The notes beneath the pieces are model-generated. The model saw only the letters and a program-made list of their open reading frames with translations, was not told where the DNA came from and did not search any database. From Blastobasis lacticolella (Eukaryota; Arthropoda; Insecta; Lepidoptera; Blastobasidae), in the NCBI GenBank assembly GCA_905147135.1, contig LR990039.1:35213708-35277707 (forward strand): 64,000 nucleotides of DNA. The letters run 5' to 3'. Each line of letters begins with the position of its first letter. Positions within the stretch are counted from its first letter, which is position 1. The translations under genes were made by a program, and so were the position numbers. Below, one piece after another: positions 39,373-50,284 of the stretch.

Positions 39373-41889
39373 AGCCAGTTTGAGACTCAAATTAAAATCT
39401 AGGCCTTGTTTCATCTAACTCGGTTTAGGTACAACCTGAGATACAGCTTGACCTCTCAGTAATACTCGCTTTCATACATTAGGGAGGTCATTGAAAATGG
39501 GCACTAGAGCGGGGTTTCCTTCGATTTCCATGAGGACGAAGTCGCGTACAAAGCTAGTGTTAAATAATTTTATAAAATTACAACCTAACTAACAATAGTA
39601 CCCAGGAACAAAGGGAAAAGTAAAGAGTAAAGAAAGTAAGAAAGGAAGTAGACATTTATTACACGTATACACTACGACACGATAATTACCTAATTCAACA
39701 ACAAAAAATAACAAGGAAATAAGCGTAAATACATAAAAAAAAATTATAAAATAAAAAAGAATTATTATAATAAATTAATGTGTGTGTGTAATGTATGTAA
39801 TGTAGTACAGAGTAATTACCACCTATCCTGGCGTGTCTACCGACTACGCGGCGGTCCTTTGTAAAACGTACCTACCTATTCAAACGGCAGCTAGGAGACC
39901 ACCAGATTTTAAAATTCCAATCAAGTAGCCGAACCGGATATTGCATCACATGAAATGAAAGAAATGAGAGATATTTATTGATTAACAAGGACAGCACATT
40001 ACAACAATCACATAATATAAAAAAAAAATTGTCATACAAATAAAAAACATATATACCAAATTACAAAATTAATATATCGATTCGGAATTGCTGTGCTGTG
40101 GCACACCTTGTCAACAAAAGGACCTCACTCAGCATGAGTCCCGGCCGGAGCCCAGGCGCTGATCTTCCGCGAGTCCCGCGGAGTGAGGTCTAGAACGTTG
40201 CGGTCTAAAAATTAAAATACAAAACAAATATACTACATAAATCTACCGTATATACCTGTAAATTACATATATACTATATTTATAAATACTATACTAATAA
40301 TATTTTATAAAATAAACATATTGTGTGTGTGATGCGCCAGCGCCGGGCGGCGCACTATGGGAAATGGTAGAACAAGAGCATATCATAAATGGTTTTTACG
40401 AATATCCTAATTTGGGTGATATTTTAATTTAAATTGATACTCAAATAGTCAAGTTATAATATTCAATAGGATTTTGTTACCTAATACGTAAAATAATATT
40501 ATTTTTCATAGTCAGAAGTACATTGAAGATAGAGGTGCCAAACTCAACTCTTTGGGTGTTCATGTTACAAAACAACAAAAAATATTAAGCACAGATATGC
40601 AGTGCATTACATTTTTAGGAAGGTAATTGTATGTACTTTCCGATACAGCTTTTTAATTTCCTGAATTTTTTTTGTAATTAAGGAAAGTACTTAAAAAGGA
40701 AAATTACCAGAATTTATCACGAAAAAAAATTTCATAAAAAAATTTTCAGGAGTTGATAACTATTTTTAATTATTTTCTAATATTTTATGAAAATATGCAA
40801 TACAGAAATTTGTATTAAAATGGATAAATAAATTAGATGCTGGTAATTTTATTTTCATTTTCTCAATAATATTCACTTCATGGCTATTTTGATGAACATA
40901 GAATGCATCGTTATTCAAGACAAAATCTTCTTGGCGCGTTAATGTGCCGGTTGTTTTCTCAAGTACGAGGGCCCGCAGTTAGCCTTCACCCATTCCGTTC
41001 CGTTCCGGGTGTATGTAGGTCATATCAGCGAGAACTAAGTATGGCGTCGCCATCATCGGTAGTTCCGTCGTCTGTACTTGTATTTTAAGCAACCGACAAG
41101 GTAACGTCCAGCCAGAGCAGATGTCACGCTGCTGCTAAAAGCTGGCGGGTAAAACTATGTTTAATTAGGTACAATTACCAACACATCAGCCTATCCGCCA
41201 AGTATAAAATGAGATAGCATCGCTATTAATGCGCGTGCAGACCGGAGGCGGTTCAAACTCTAAACAGGGTACGTTGAGGTGCTGTCTTCTGTACATCAAC
41301 CTATAACAAGTGTTCAATTCTATGAATCGAGTCCCAAGATAATATAGTAATATCAAATTGTTGCTATGTATACCTTAGACACCGATATCAATAGGTAGAG
41401 GCACTAAAAAAATAATAGGAACGCTTTCACCAGATTACATGATGGATAGTGTAAGTAGATAGTTCCAGCACGGAGCTAGCTACTGGGACCACTGGGAATC
41501 TCCGTTGATTTCAGGTCAGGTCTAATTATGTACGTACGAGACGGAACCAGATATTGCACTGTAGATGCGGGATTGTTCTATTGCTCGTGTCCATTGGAAT
41601 CCGATTCACTCATTATCACTATCACTTCTAACTCTAGGTACTACTAAAACAAATTTTCTGACACAAAGTTAAGATTAGCTAAAACTTTAAATTTCACTTT
41701 AACTAATTCTATGCGATAAAATGTAGCAATCGCAACGCAAATAGTGGTCGAGACAAAGGGCGGGTTGTAAATATTTTGTGCCCTTGAGGGGTTACGCTCG
41801 GCCGAGACGGAGTCGCGGGGGCATGTGTACTCAGCATGTCCGGTCCAAACAAGAATTCGAGGGCCCAGGGTCAGCCTTCACGATTGATA
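39373..41889. other. AT-rich DNA with retroelement tails
   Basis: Reversed AATAAA-type tails occur at about 39650 and 39960. 40140-40200 has a GC-rich block ('cccggccggagcccaggcgc'). An open frame at 40903-41088 has no family motif and I do not support it. No host exon recognised. Confidence 0.4.
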
Positions 41890-42350
41890 TTTAATTTTGT
41901 AAGATCATCATCATCGTCTCATCATCACCATCCCGGCCTCTGCCAGGTTCCGCTGTCCTACTCAATCTTCTCCACTTCGCCCGGTCTTCGTCATCCTCTC
42001 GTCGTAAGCCGTTGGCTCTCGCATTCGGCTCAGCGATGTCAATCCATCGCTTCTTGGGTCGCCCACGGGGCCTCTTTCCTGATACTGGCAGATTCAGGCA
42101 GCTATTTCCCACGTATCCCTGAGGCTTACGCAACACGTGACCAAACTAGCGCAGACGAGCCTCCTCGATCTTATTTCCGATATCCCTCACGCCAAGGTGG
42201 ATGTACTCGTTACGTATTCGATCGAGTCGCATATCTCCGCACATCCACCGCAGCATTTTCATTTCGTTGGCGTGAAGTTTATTATAGAATTTAATACAGA
42301 GATAGAGATCACTCCTATAATAACCTCTCCGACAGAAGAAGTCGGATAAC
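41890..42350 (-). pseudogene. RTE-type reverse transcriptase C-terminal fragment
   Basis: The minus strand encodes [20 protein letters not shown] and GKRPRGRPKKRWIDIAEPNA, then DRAKWRRLSRTAEPG. The G-x-R-P-R-G-R-P-x-x-R-W-x-D motif is typical of RTE-clade proteins downstream of the palm. Frameshifted at about 42136-42180, with no upstream domains. Confidence 0.75.
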
Positions 42351-42555
42351 CGCCGACCTAGTTCACGTATACTCTAATATTTTCTAAACTACTGAATTGA
42401 TTTTAATAAAACAAATCTAAAAACCATCTCCATTAAACTGGCTTTAAATAGAGAAAACTGGCACTCAAATCGGTCCATCCGTTCGAGAGCTACAATGACA
42501 CAGCCACAGATATACGCTCGTCAAACATGCAACATCCCTATTTTTTCGTCGGGGG

Positions 42556-45500
42556 TCTTGCTGCACCACGTCCGTAGGCTATACCCTAGAGACCCTACAC
42601 GTGACCCCCGGGTGGTGCGAAGAGTGCAGCCGAAATTGCTTGGTGGTAGGGCCTCGGCCCGCATGGCTAGCGACCACCCACGGAGATGAGTCTGCATGGC
42701 GCTAAGCAGCCCATGGGCTGTGTTCCGCCAGAGTACTCCGTGAGCCATTTCCCCTCGTCCGAGTGCTGTAATGTTGGTACTCTGTAGGTCCCAGTTTTGT
42801 GTCGGACATGATAGGGGGGTGGGCGTGACAGGTTGGCGCGGGGGCCAGGGAGACCCGATGAAACGGCTCGTCGCTGGCCGCCCGCCAGTTAGTAGGGGAC
42901 CCGAACCCGGGCATCACTTTCAACCTCCGGCCCGGGAGGCTGTCCCGCCAACTGCGCGAAAAATCCTGGGGATTCCTGTCGTGCCGGGGTAGGAGACCGG
43001 AGTGGACCCGACAGGTATCTTCAGGGGGGATCGGGGGCCCTTCCGTCCCCCGTGCCAGCTTGTCACACAACCCATCCCTCTGCAGCGTCCTGTAGCAAAA
43101 CATCTTTGCCCTGCTGAATACCAATGTTACAGCACTCCTTTTTTACCCCTCTAAAAATACCATGGCAAAAAGTAAAACAAAGAGTAAGGTTTTTTCAGCG
43201 GCACCTCTTTCCACACTTCGAGTGGACTTTTGCAACATCAGGGGCCTCCACTCCAACCTGAACGCCGTACATCACCACCTTGAGACGGCGAAGCCTGCCT
43301 TACTCTTTCTGACTGAAACACAGATATCACCTCCGGCCGACACTTCGTACCTCCACTATCCTGGGTACAAGTTAGAACACAGGTATCTTCCTCGCGCTGG
43401 TGTGTGCTTATTCGTCAGAAGTGATATCTGCTGTCGACGTCTTGCCATTGAACAGAGTGACGAATCTCTTTTGTGGGTGTGCGTGGAACAGGGAGGTTCA
43501 TCCCGTGTCTACGCATGCCTATACAACAACCGTCACGGCGTAGGTGAGACAAATCGGTTTTTTGAGCACATTCAATGCGCTACCGACAAGGTTCTTGAGC
43601 GGTGTCCTTCGGCTGAGTTGGTAGTTTTAGGAGACTTTAATGGTCACCACACTGAGTGGCTAGGGTCAAGCCGCCCTACCAACCCCGCCGGGAGATCCGC
43701 CCACGAATTTGCTTTGGCCAATGGTCTCACGCAGCTGGTATTAGAACCCACCTACTTACCGGATGTTGTGGGCCGTAATCCTTCTTTGGTAGACCTTCTG
43801 TTGACCTCCCACCCAGACGGTTATCGGGTGTCCGTCGATGCTCCTCTTGGGACATCTGACCACTGCCTGGTCCGTTCTGAGGTGCCTCTTGCTAAACCCG
43901 AACGGGCTCGCCCCAGTGGGTCACGCAAGGTATGGCACTATGGTTCAGCAGACTGGGATGGATTGCGAGAATTCTTCGCGTCGTACCCGTGGATGCAGCT
44001 TTGCTTTTCCTCAAATGACACCAACACCTGTGCCGCCGCTGTAGCTGATGTCATACTGCAGGGAATGGAATGTTTTATCCCATCTTCTGTAGTCCGTCTC
44101 GGCGGCAAAAGTCAGCCCTGGTACGATAGGCCTAGTGCTGAGGCAACTCGCCTGAAGCAGGATGCTTTTCGTGCCTGGACAATGGCTCGGGCCCAAAAGG
44201 ACCCTAACACCCACATTTTGAGGAAAAAGTACAATGCTGTATCGAGGTCTACAAAGAGGGTAATGGCCAGAGCAAAATTTAATTTCATCGGCGGAATTGG
44301 AGAGAAACTGATCAGCTACCCCTCTGGGAGCCGTGCTTTTTGGTCTCTCTCCAAAGCTGTCGAGAGGAACTTTTGTCGGACCACCCTTCCACCTTTGCGC
44401 AAGCCGGATGACCAATTGGTCCACACAGCAAAAGAGAAAGCCGATCTCTTAGGTAATCTTTTTGCTCATAACTCAACTCTGGATGATGGGGGAGCTGCAC
44501 TGCCTACCATCTTACGGTGTGAGGGCATCATGCCCGAGGTTCGATTCACCCAAAAAATCATAAAACGTGTGCTTCTCTCCCTAGACATCCGGAAGTCCAG
44601 TGGACCTGATGGCATTCCGGCTATCGTTCTCAAAAAATGTGCTCCCGAGTTGTCTCCCGTGTTAATGCGCCTATTCAACACCTCTGGAACGGTGCCGTCT
44701 TCATGGAAGCTAGCCCATGTGCATCCGATACCCAAGAAGGGTGACAATTCGGACCCATCAAACTACAGGCCTATAGCGGTAACCTCCTTGCTCTCTAAGG
44801 TGATGGAGCGGATCATCAATATCCAGCTCCTTGGGTACCTCGAGGATCACCAGCTGATCAGTGACCGTCAATATGGCTTCCGTCATGGTCGCTCAGCTGG
44901 TGACCTTCTTGTGTACCTAACACACCGGTGGGCTGAGGCTGTCGAGAGCAAGGGGGAGGCTCTGGCTGTCAGTCTTGATATAGCCAAGGCATTTGATCGG
45001 GTCTGGCACAGGGCACTGCTAACAAAACTCCCGAAGTACGGTATCCCCGAGGGGCTCTGCAATTGGGTATCCAGCTTTCTGTCTGGACGGAGCATCCAAG
45101 TCGTTGTCGACGGATGCTGCTCCGATACCAAGACCATTAATTCTGGAGTACCCCAAGGTTCAGTGCTATCTCCCACGTTGTTTCTTCTGCATATCAATGA
45201 TATGCTGAATATTCCCAGTATTCATTGCTATGCAGATGACAGTACTGGAGATGCTTGTTATACTGGCCGTGCGAATATCCCTCGTTCCGTGGTGTCGGAA
45301 AGCCGAATAAGACTTGTGTCAGAGATTGAACACTCCTTGGAGCAAGTTGCTCACTGGGGCAGACTGAACCTAGTGGAATTCAACCCTTCAAAGACACAGG
45401 TCTGCGCATTTTCCGCCAAAAAGGATCCCTTTGTCAATGTGCCGAAGTTCCAAGGGACACCCCTTTCCATCTCAAAAAGTATCGGGATCCTTGGTGTCGA

Positions 45501-46190
45501 CATATCGGATAACGTGCGCTTCCGGAGTCACCTAGAAGGTAAGGCCAAACTGGCTTCGAAAAAGCTTGGCGTGCTTAACCGGTCCAGGCGATACTTCACC
45601 CCAGGGCAGCGCCTGCTGCTGTACAAGGCACAGGTGCGGCCTCATATGGAGTATTGTTCCCATCTTTGGGCCGGCGAAACTGCCGACCTGCTTAATCCTT
45701 TGGACTCCGTACAGAGACGCGCCGTACGAATTGTCGACGATCCCATACAAACAAGCAAGTTAGAACCACTGGCTAACCGAAGGGACTTTGGCTCCCTGTG
45801 TGTGTTCTATCGGCTGTACAATGGGAAGTGTTCCGAGGAACTTTTCGATCTGGTGCCCACAGCACAATTCCGCCATCGCACCACCCGCCGTGGGCTGGGT
45901 ACTCATCCCCACTACGTAGACCCTCTGTTGGTCACCACGCGAAGGTTCGAAAGAACGTTTCTCGCTCGTACGATTCGGATGTGGAATGAGCTCCCAGCCA
46001 CAGTGTTTCCTTTGGACTATGACATGGGATCGTTCAAGAGGTATATTAGAGGTCTCTTTAAAGGCGGGCAACGCATTGGTGACTCCCCTGGTGTTGCCGA
46101 TGTCCATAGGCGGCGGTGACCACTTTCCATCAGGTGGCTCGCTTGCCTGTTTGTCTGCTAAGTAACATAAAAAAAAAAAAAAAAAAAAAT
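42556..46190 (+). mobile_element. Near full-length jockey/CR1-group LINE
   Basis: A GC-richer segment of about 3.6 kb: leader 42556-43161, one long ORF, a 50 bp 3' UTR (CACTTTCCATCAGGTGGCTC and on) and an uninterrupted run of about 20 A. The left end is placed where a common repeat phrase ends; it is approximate, and no clear target duplication was found. The intact frame and long A tail suggest recent insertion. No separate ORF1 is visible, so the copy may be 5'-truncated. Confidence 0.88.
43162..46119 (+). CDS. LINE endonuclease / reverse transcriptase
   Basis: 985 codons, ATG in CCATGG context. The N-terminal APE-type endonuclease has CNIRG (residue 25), LTET (Glu52), LGDFN (Asp158, Asn160), SLVDLLLTS and TSDH (Asp233, His234). 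The reverse transcriptase has KSSGPDGIP, NYRPIAVTSLLSKVMERI, SLDIAKAFDRVWH (first catalytic Asp near 606), SGVPQGSVLSP and CYADD (about 690-693). After the palm comes the thumb and a C-terminal region ending GVADVHRRR, whose DNA makes up the tails scattered over the window. All catalytic motifs are intact. It nicks DNA and copies its own RNA at the nick. Confidence 0.95.
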   Translation: MAKSKTKSKVFSAAPLSTLRVDFCNIRGLHSNLNAVHHHLETAKPALLFLTETQISPPADTSYLHYPGYKLEHRYLPRAGVCLFVRSDICCRRLAIEQSDESLLWVCVEQGGSSRVYACLYNNRHGVGETNRFFEHIQCATDKVLERCPSAELVVLGDFNGHHTEWLGSSRPTNPAGRSAHEFALANGLTQLVLEPTYLPDVVGRNPSLVDLLLTSHPDGYRVSVDAPLGTSDHCLVRSEVPLAKPERARPSGSRKVWHYGSADWDGLREFFASYPWMQLCFSSNDTNTCAAAVADVILQGMECFIPSSVVRLGGKSQPWYDRPSAEATRLKQDAFRAWTMARAQKDPNTHILRKKYNAVSRSTKRVMARAKFNFIGGIGEKLISYPSGSRAFWSLSKAVERNFCRTTLPPLRKPDDQLVHTAKEKADLLGNLFAHNSTLDDGGAALPTILRCEGIMPEVRFTQKIIKRVLLSLDIRKSSGPDGIPAIVLKKCAPELSPVLMRLFNTSGTVPSSWKLAHVHPIPKKGDNSDPSNYRPIAVTSLLSKVMERIINIQLLGYLEDHQLISDRQYGFRHGRSAGDLLVYLTHRWAEAVESKGEALAVSLDIAKAFDRVWHRALLTKLPKYGIPEGLCNWVSSFLSGRSIQVVVDGCCSDTKTINSGVPQGSVLSPTLFLLHINDMLNIPSIHCYADDSTGDACYTGRANIPRSVVSESRIRLVSEIEHSLEQVAHWGRLNLVEFNPSKTQVCAFSAKKDPFVNVPKFQGTPLSISKSIGILGVDISDNVRFRSHLEGKAKLASKKLGVLNRSRRYFTPGQRLLLYKAQVRPHMEYCSHLWAGETADLLNPLDSVQRRAVRIVDDPIQTSKLEPLANRRDFGSLCVFYRLYNGKCSEELFDLVPTAQFRHRTTRRGLGTHPHYVDPLLVTTRRFERTFLARTIRMWNELPATVFPLDYDMGSFKRYIRGLFKGGQRIGDSPGVADVHRRR

Positions 46191-46224
46191 AGCAGTAGGT
46201 TTATAAGTTTAGATGCAAAGTCGG

Positions 46225-47400
46225 CCACGCCGCCAGAGTCCAGAAGCACAAAATAGAAAACTAACAGAAGGTTCACTCCCGTCGTCATCGAAAATTATTA
46301 CCTAAACTTGCTGACTCACTAGGGTTGCTACCAAAGAGATTGGAATGTTAGCGACTTTCTTGCTATAACCATTAAGGTCGCTATCATTCCAATCTCTTTG
46401 GTTGCTACTGTATTTATTCCGAATTTTGAAATAGTAGTTTATGCAACTGTCATATAAAAGGGGGTATTAAAACATGAGTGTCTGTTTATCATACGATGCG
46501 TAGCCGAGCATGATAATAGTTTGACACAAGGGTTTTTTAATACCTAATTATATGCAGTTGCATACACTACTTTATCTACACTCATATTTTTATGTTAAAA
46601 TATCGTACCTATAATTTTCTCAACTTAGCTGGAAGTAAGCTGCGAGTCAGTTCTGTTGTATCTACGCGTCAAGCATAAGTATCTAGCGGCGGGAAATTCA
46701 CTTAACTATTTTCAAAAACTATTTTCAAAAAAATTCACTTATCTATTTATTTGCTTAAAGTAAGGAAAAACATTCACAAACACAAATTACAACAGTTACA
46801 TAAAATATTCTGTTTAGTGGGAAAATAATTACACAGAATATAAAAAGGAAAACTTAAATTTTGAATTTGAATTTGTTAAAAACATCTAAGTATTCAGCCT
46901 ACATTACGCCGTGTCCCGGCGCCCGACAAAAATTAAAATATAAAAGTGTTGCATAATGATTAAAAAGTTATTTTACGATACAGCTATAATGAAAATAGTA
47001 TGGGAAATGATGTATCGAAAAGTAATTTTTTAAAATTTTATTGTCTGGCGTGAAAAAAGTGTACCCTTAAACGACTGTTTTCGAATATGTAATTGGAACA
47101 TTATGCTATGAGTGTAGATAAAGGGTATTTAAAAGATCGAATAGAATTCTAAAGATCGTTCACAACAATCACAACAATTCACAATAACATGTCCCTTGCA
47201 ATGGACCAATGTCTAATCCTTGCCATAATGTGATCATAATTGCTTCCCAAGCTGTCCAGATTGTGTTCAAGTATATTTGATTTCCAACTTCAGACATTAT
47301 GCCTTTAATAGGGGTAATAAAAATCTGTTTATTCACTTTATAAAAATTCATCGCCACCTGATTATATCATCAGACCCTGAGAATAACGTTTTCCTGACCT
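46225..47400 (+). repeat. Paralogous repeat unit 1 (with two insertions)
   Basis: Collinear with 60820-61640: 'aactaacagaagg', 'actcactagggttgct', 'gatcgaatagaatt', 'acatgtcccttgcaa', 'attgtgttcaagtatatt', 'ttcatcgccacct'. Relative to that copy it has a 71 bp hairpin (46331-46401) and an insertion of about 690 bp (about 46433-47120). The latter contains an inverted pair CTTTATCTACACTCATA / TATGAGTGTAGATAAAG. Confidence 0.7.
46331..46401. mobile_element. 71 bp hairpin mini-transposon
   Basis: CCAAAGAGATTGGAATG ... CATTCCAATCTCTTTGG inverted ends, followed inward by TAGCGAC and GGTCGCTA. TTGCTA repeats on both sides (46325-46330, 46402-46407). The uninterrupted site is at about 60897-60910. 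Confidence 0.8.
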
Positions 47401-48067
47401 GGGATCTGACTCACTTCCAGATAATTCATCCACATGTAAATTTATGAAAATGCAATATTATGTTATTAGTCAGTTGATCTGATGATGGAGAAGGAAGGTT
47501 GTCAGCGATTTTTTTTACTAGACAGGCATTTGCGACTAGAAACCATTAAGGTGGCCATTACGGTTTCTCATTCTGTTAAAAACTGTCACGTGGTGCTAGA
47601 AACTGTTCAACTATTTCTAGGGTTTCTAGCGGAAGACCTTGGTCAAACTCGCTTCACCATCGGCATTAGAACTCGTGGCGACTGAAGTTCGACTAGCCTC
47701 AAAGTCTGAAATGGTCACCCATCAGTTCTTGGACTCTGCGTGCGTTGCTTGTATGTTATTAAGTAACCTTAGTTACGTACTAGGACTTTTATTTTATCAA
47801 TAAAAATATCGTTTAATAAAATAATATTCAATTGAAGTCGACACTACAACGACATCTCGCGTTAACAATCGCGACCGAGTCATACTTGAAACTGCGTGAG
47901 AATGCCTGTAAACGTAACGTCAATGTAAGCGTGTGCGTGATGGAAATGGCGCATTGTTTCCAGCGGACCTTCTGCTTGGCGCGGACCGTTCTTTATTTTG
48001 TGCCAAAACAAAGGTGCAGCGGAAATTCAAAAAAGCCGACGAATCACGGATAACCCACACCCAGCGC
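47401..48067. other. Unassigned DNA before the hAT-like MITE
   Basis: Two short open frames (47482-47685, 47832-48053) have no family motif, and I do not call them genes. GC content rises towards 48000. Confidence 0.4.
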
Positions 48068-48378
48068 CAGGCGCGGATCCGGGATTTGGTTGAGGGGGGT
48101 CAAAAGCCAAAATATCTAAATTTTTTACCTTTGATATCTTAAAAGCTGGAGTGTGGTGGAGTGAATGAGCGAGCGAAGCGAGCTCGAAATTTTTGCCATT
48201 TGTGATCTAAAAAGATACGAGTGATTGATAAAATCGATAAAAATATTGACCGAGCGCAGCAAGCTTCGAATCTTTGGCCTTATGGCTCATAAAACCGTAG
48301 GCGATTATGAGTCAGAATCGGGGCTGAGGCCCCCCTCAATTGCACCCATTGCCCCCCCCCCCCCTGGGTCCGCGCCTG
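48068..48378. mobile_element. hAT-like MITE
   Basis: 311 bp with terminal inverted repeats CAGGCGCGGATCC / GGGTCCGCGCCTG and 8 bp flanks CCCAGCGC and GCCAGCGC (one mismatch), as for hAT elements. The interior has 'gagcgagcgaagcgagctcg' and related motifs, and a C-run near the right end. Confidence 0.78.
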
Positions 48379-48798
48379 GCCAGCGCGGCGTTGGCGTCGC
48401 GCATGCGTCGCCACTGCAACAGGTTACTGACTAAAAATTTTAAACTTCATTGTAGTGCCAACTTTGGAAAAGTTAACTGCTTAGGTACATTTTACATACC
48501 TCATAAATTGTATTTAATAGTTAATAATGTAGAAGTATAACAAAGTTTAAACTATTTATTTCTCAAAATTGAACATTTGAAACGGGACCGGGTACAAACC
48601 CAGTGCCTGCTCTTTATCCTCCGCGCACCTTATAGATACAGTAAGTATACTTTTACGCTACACATTTAAGTACACTTATTTATACTTGACTAGGGGACCC
48701 GGTGCGACTTCTAATAGTACTTTAAATGTTTATTAGTACATCCACACTGAATACATTATACTTAATTCGTCACATAACAGCGAGCAATATCTCGACAG

Positions 48799-49530
48799 AT
48801 GCGACACGTGTGCGTCGCGGGGGCGCTGGCTGCGCTGGCGGTCGCCGCGCTCGCCCGCCCGGCGATCACCGACCTCGCAAAAGACTTCCACGGCACGCCC
48901 GCCGAGTGTGAAACTATTAAAGATGACATAATGGACGTCTTCGAAAATTGTGATTGGGGTGTGCAGACCTCATGCCGAGACCGTTGCTCGGGCGACGTCC
49001 GCCGATGCTCGCGTCTTAAGCTCCAGTACCGCCGCGCTGGGCACGAGGAATGGCAGCGGGCAGTATTGTATGTCAACCCCAAAGGGTGCGGCTCCCGTCC
49101 GGCGGTGGACTGCGACAAATTCATGGCGACGTATGGAACTGTGGGCGCGCGTTATCCATGTTATTGGTCGCGCGAAAACCCGCGAGTTGTTGTGCCGCAG
49201 CTACCTCCCGTGGACCACAGACGGTCGGTGTTTTCAGTGTTGCTGGGGCTGGGCGGGGCGCTGGGTCTGGCTGTGGTGTCGTGCGCGCTGTGCGGCTGCC
49301 GCAGCCGCCGCCGTGACGCCGCCGCCGCCGACGCCGCCGCCGGCAAAGAGCACAAAACTTGCCCCGCCCGCCCGCCGCCGCCGACGCGCCCACCGCCGCC
49401 AACACCAACGCTGACACCAATACAGACGCCAGTACCGACGCCAGTACCGCCGCCTACAACACCGACATTGACGCCGACCCCGTCATCAGAGCTATCACAA
49501 TCATGGTCATTATCATCAAATGATATTTAG
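48799..49530 (+). CDS. TipE-like membrane protein, candidate sodium-channel auxiliary subunit
   Basis: 243 codons in one exon. Residues 4-20 form a hydrophobic signal or first membrane segment. The ectodomain 21-142 has eight cysteines (37, 51, 59, 63, 70, 97, 105, 121), including YVNPKGCGSRPAVDCDKF and TYGTVGARYPCYWSRENPRV VV. A second membrane segment spans about 143-166 (SVFSVLLGLGGALGLAVVSC), then Arg-rich CGCRSRRR and a tail of Pro/Thr repeats (TPTLTPIQTPVPTPVPPP). Two membrane segments around a Cys-rich loop, with a P-C-Y/x-x-S-x-x-x-P-x-V-V motif before the second one, resemble the insect TipE/TEH family of voltage-gated sodium channel auxiliary subunits. Assignment is from memory of the family. 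An in-frame TAA lies 24 bases upstream of the ATG, so this is the first Met; TCGACAG just before it could alternatively be an acceptor. Strong GC bias like the Dystrophin exons. Confidence 0.6.
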   Translation: MRHVCVAGALAALAVAALARPAITDLAKDFHGTPAECETIKDDIMDVFENCDWGVQTSCRDRCSGDVRRCSRLKLQYRRAGHEEWQRAVLYVNPKGCGSRPAVDCDKFMATYGTVGARYPCYWSRENPRVVVPQLPPVDHRRSVFSVLLGLGGALGLAVVSCALCGCRSRRRDAAAADAAAGKEHKTCPARPPPPTRPPPPTPTLTPIQTPVPTPVPPPTTPTLTPTPSSELSQSWSLSSNDI

Positions 49531-49538
49531 GTAATCGT

Positions 49539-49970
49539 ACCAGCATAGCATTAGACTGCTGCCACTGCCATAGAACTGCCATATCATTTTAGATGTATTT
49601 TATGTGCTCTAATATAAGTAATAGTGTAGTTTTAGTTGAGGTACTTACTGTTAGAGGGGATTCTAGGGCCCTACTACCAGCATAGCAGTAGACTGATGCC
49701 ACTGACATAGAACTGCCATATCATTTTAGATGGATTTTATGTGCTCTTATATAAGTAATGGAATAGTGTAGTTTTAGGTGAGGTACTTACTGTTATTAGA
49801 GGGGATTCTAGGGCCCTACTACCAGCATAGCAGTAGACTGATACCACTGCCATAGAACTGCCATATCATTTTAGATGGATTTTATGTGCTCTAATATAAG
49901 TAATGGAATAGTGTAGTTTTAGGTGAGGTACTTACTGTTATTAGAGGGGATTCTAGGGCCCTACCACCAG
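49539..49970 (+). repeat. Three tandem repeats in the TipE-like 3' UTR
   Basis: Units start at ACCAGCATAGCA (49539, 49676, 49821) with 137, 145 and 145 bp spacing, and a fourth start is cut off at 49966. Copies are nearly identical, e.g. CTGCCATATCATTTTAGATG and GAGGGGATTCTAGGGCCCTA. They begin 9 bp after the stop codon. Confidence 0.92.
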
Positions 49971-50048
49971 CATTTTTAGGGCCTTATCACCACCAAGTTT
50001 AACGCTCGGTTCGCAGTGCGATATTTAAGTTTAAAGACCGCCGTCAAA

Positions 50049-50054
50049 AATAAA
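50049..50054 (+). terminator. Poly(A) signal of the TipE-like gene
   Basis: AATAAA (in AAAAATAAAGAAATC), the first canonical signal after the stop codon, 519 bp downstream and just past the tandem repeats. Confidence 0.6.
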
Positions 50055-50284
50055 GAAATCGTCGACATCTTGTATTTTTTTTAGTTGTAGCTCGTAAACG
50101 GCGGCCTATAGCAAAGAGATTATAGGTACCTAAACTCCAATAGAAAAAGAAAAAGACCGTTGACAAATATGTATAAACTATTAGTCCGCAGTTAAACATT
50201 GGGGTCTCTGGATTTCGGTGTTCGTGTATGTGTTATTTTAAGCTCTAAATTAAAAGCTACATTACGGTAAATTCAATTTAGATA

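Noticed and set aside
40903..41088. 61-codon plus-strand ORF
   Set aside because: No family motif, no splice context and unremarkable start; likely chance.
42702..43124. 140-codon minus-strand ORF before the LINE
   Set aside because: Antisense to the LINE leader, with no motif; explained by the GC-rich leader.
47482..48142. Three short plus-strand ORFs
   Set aside because: No recognisable domains; they lie in repeat-rich DNA before the hAT-like MITE.
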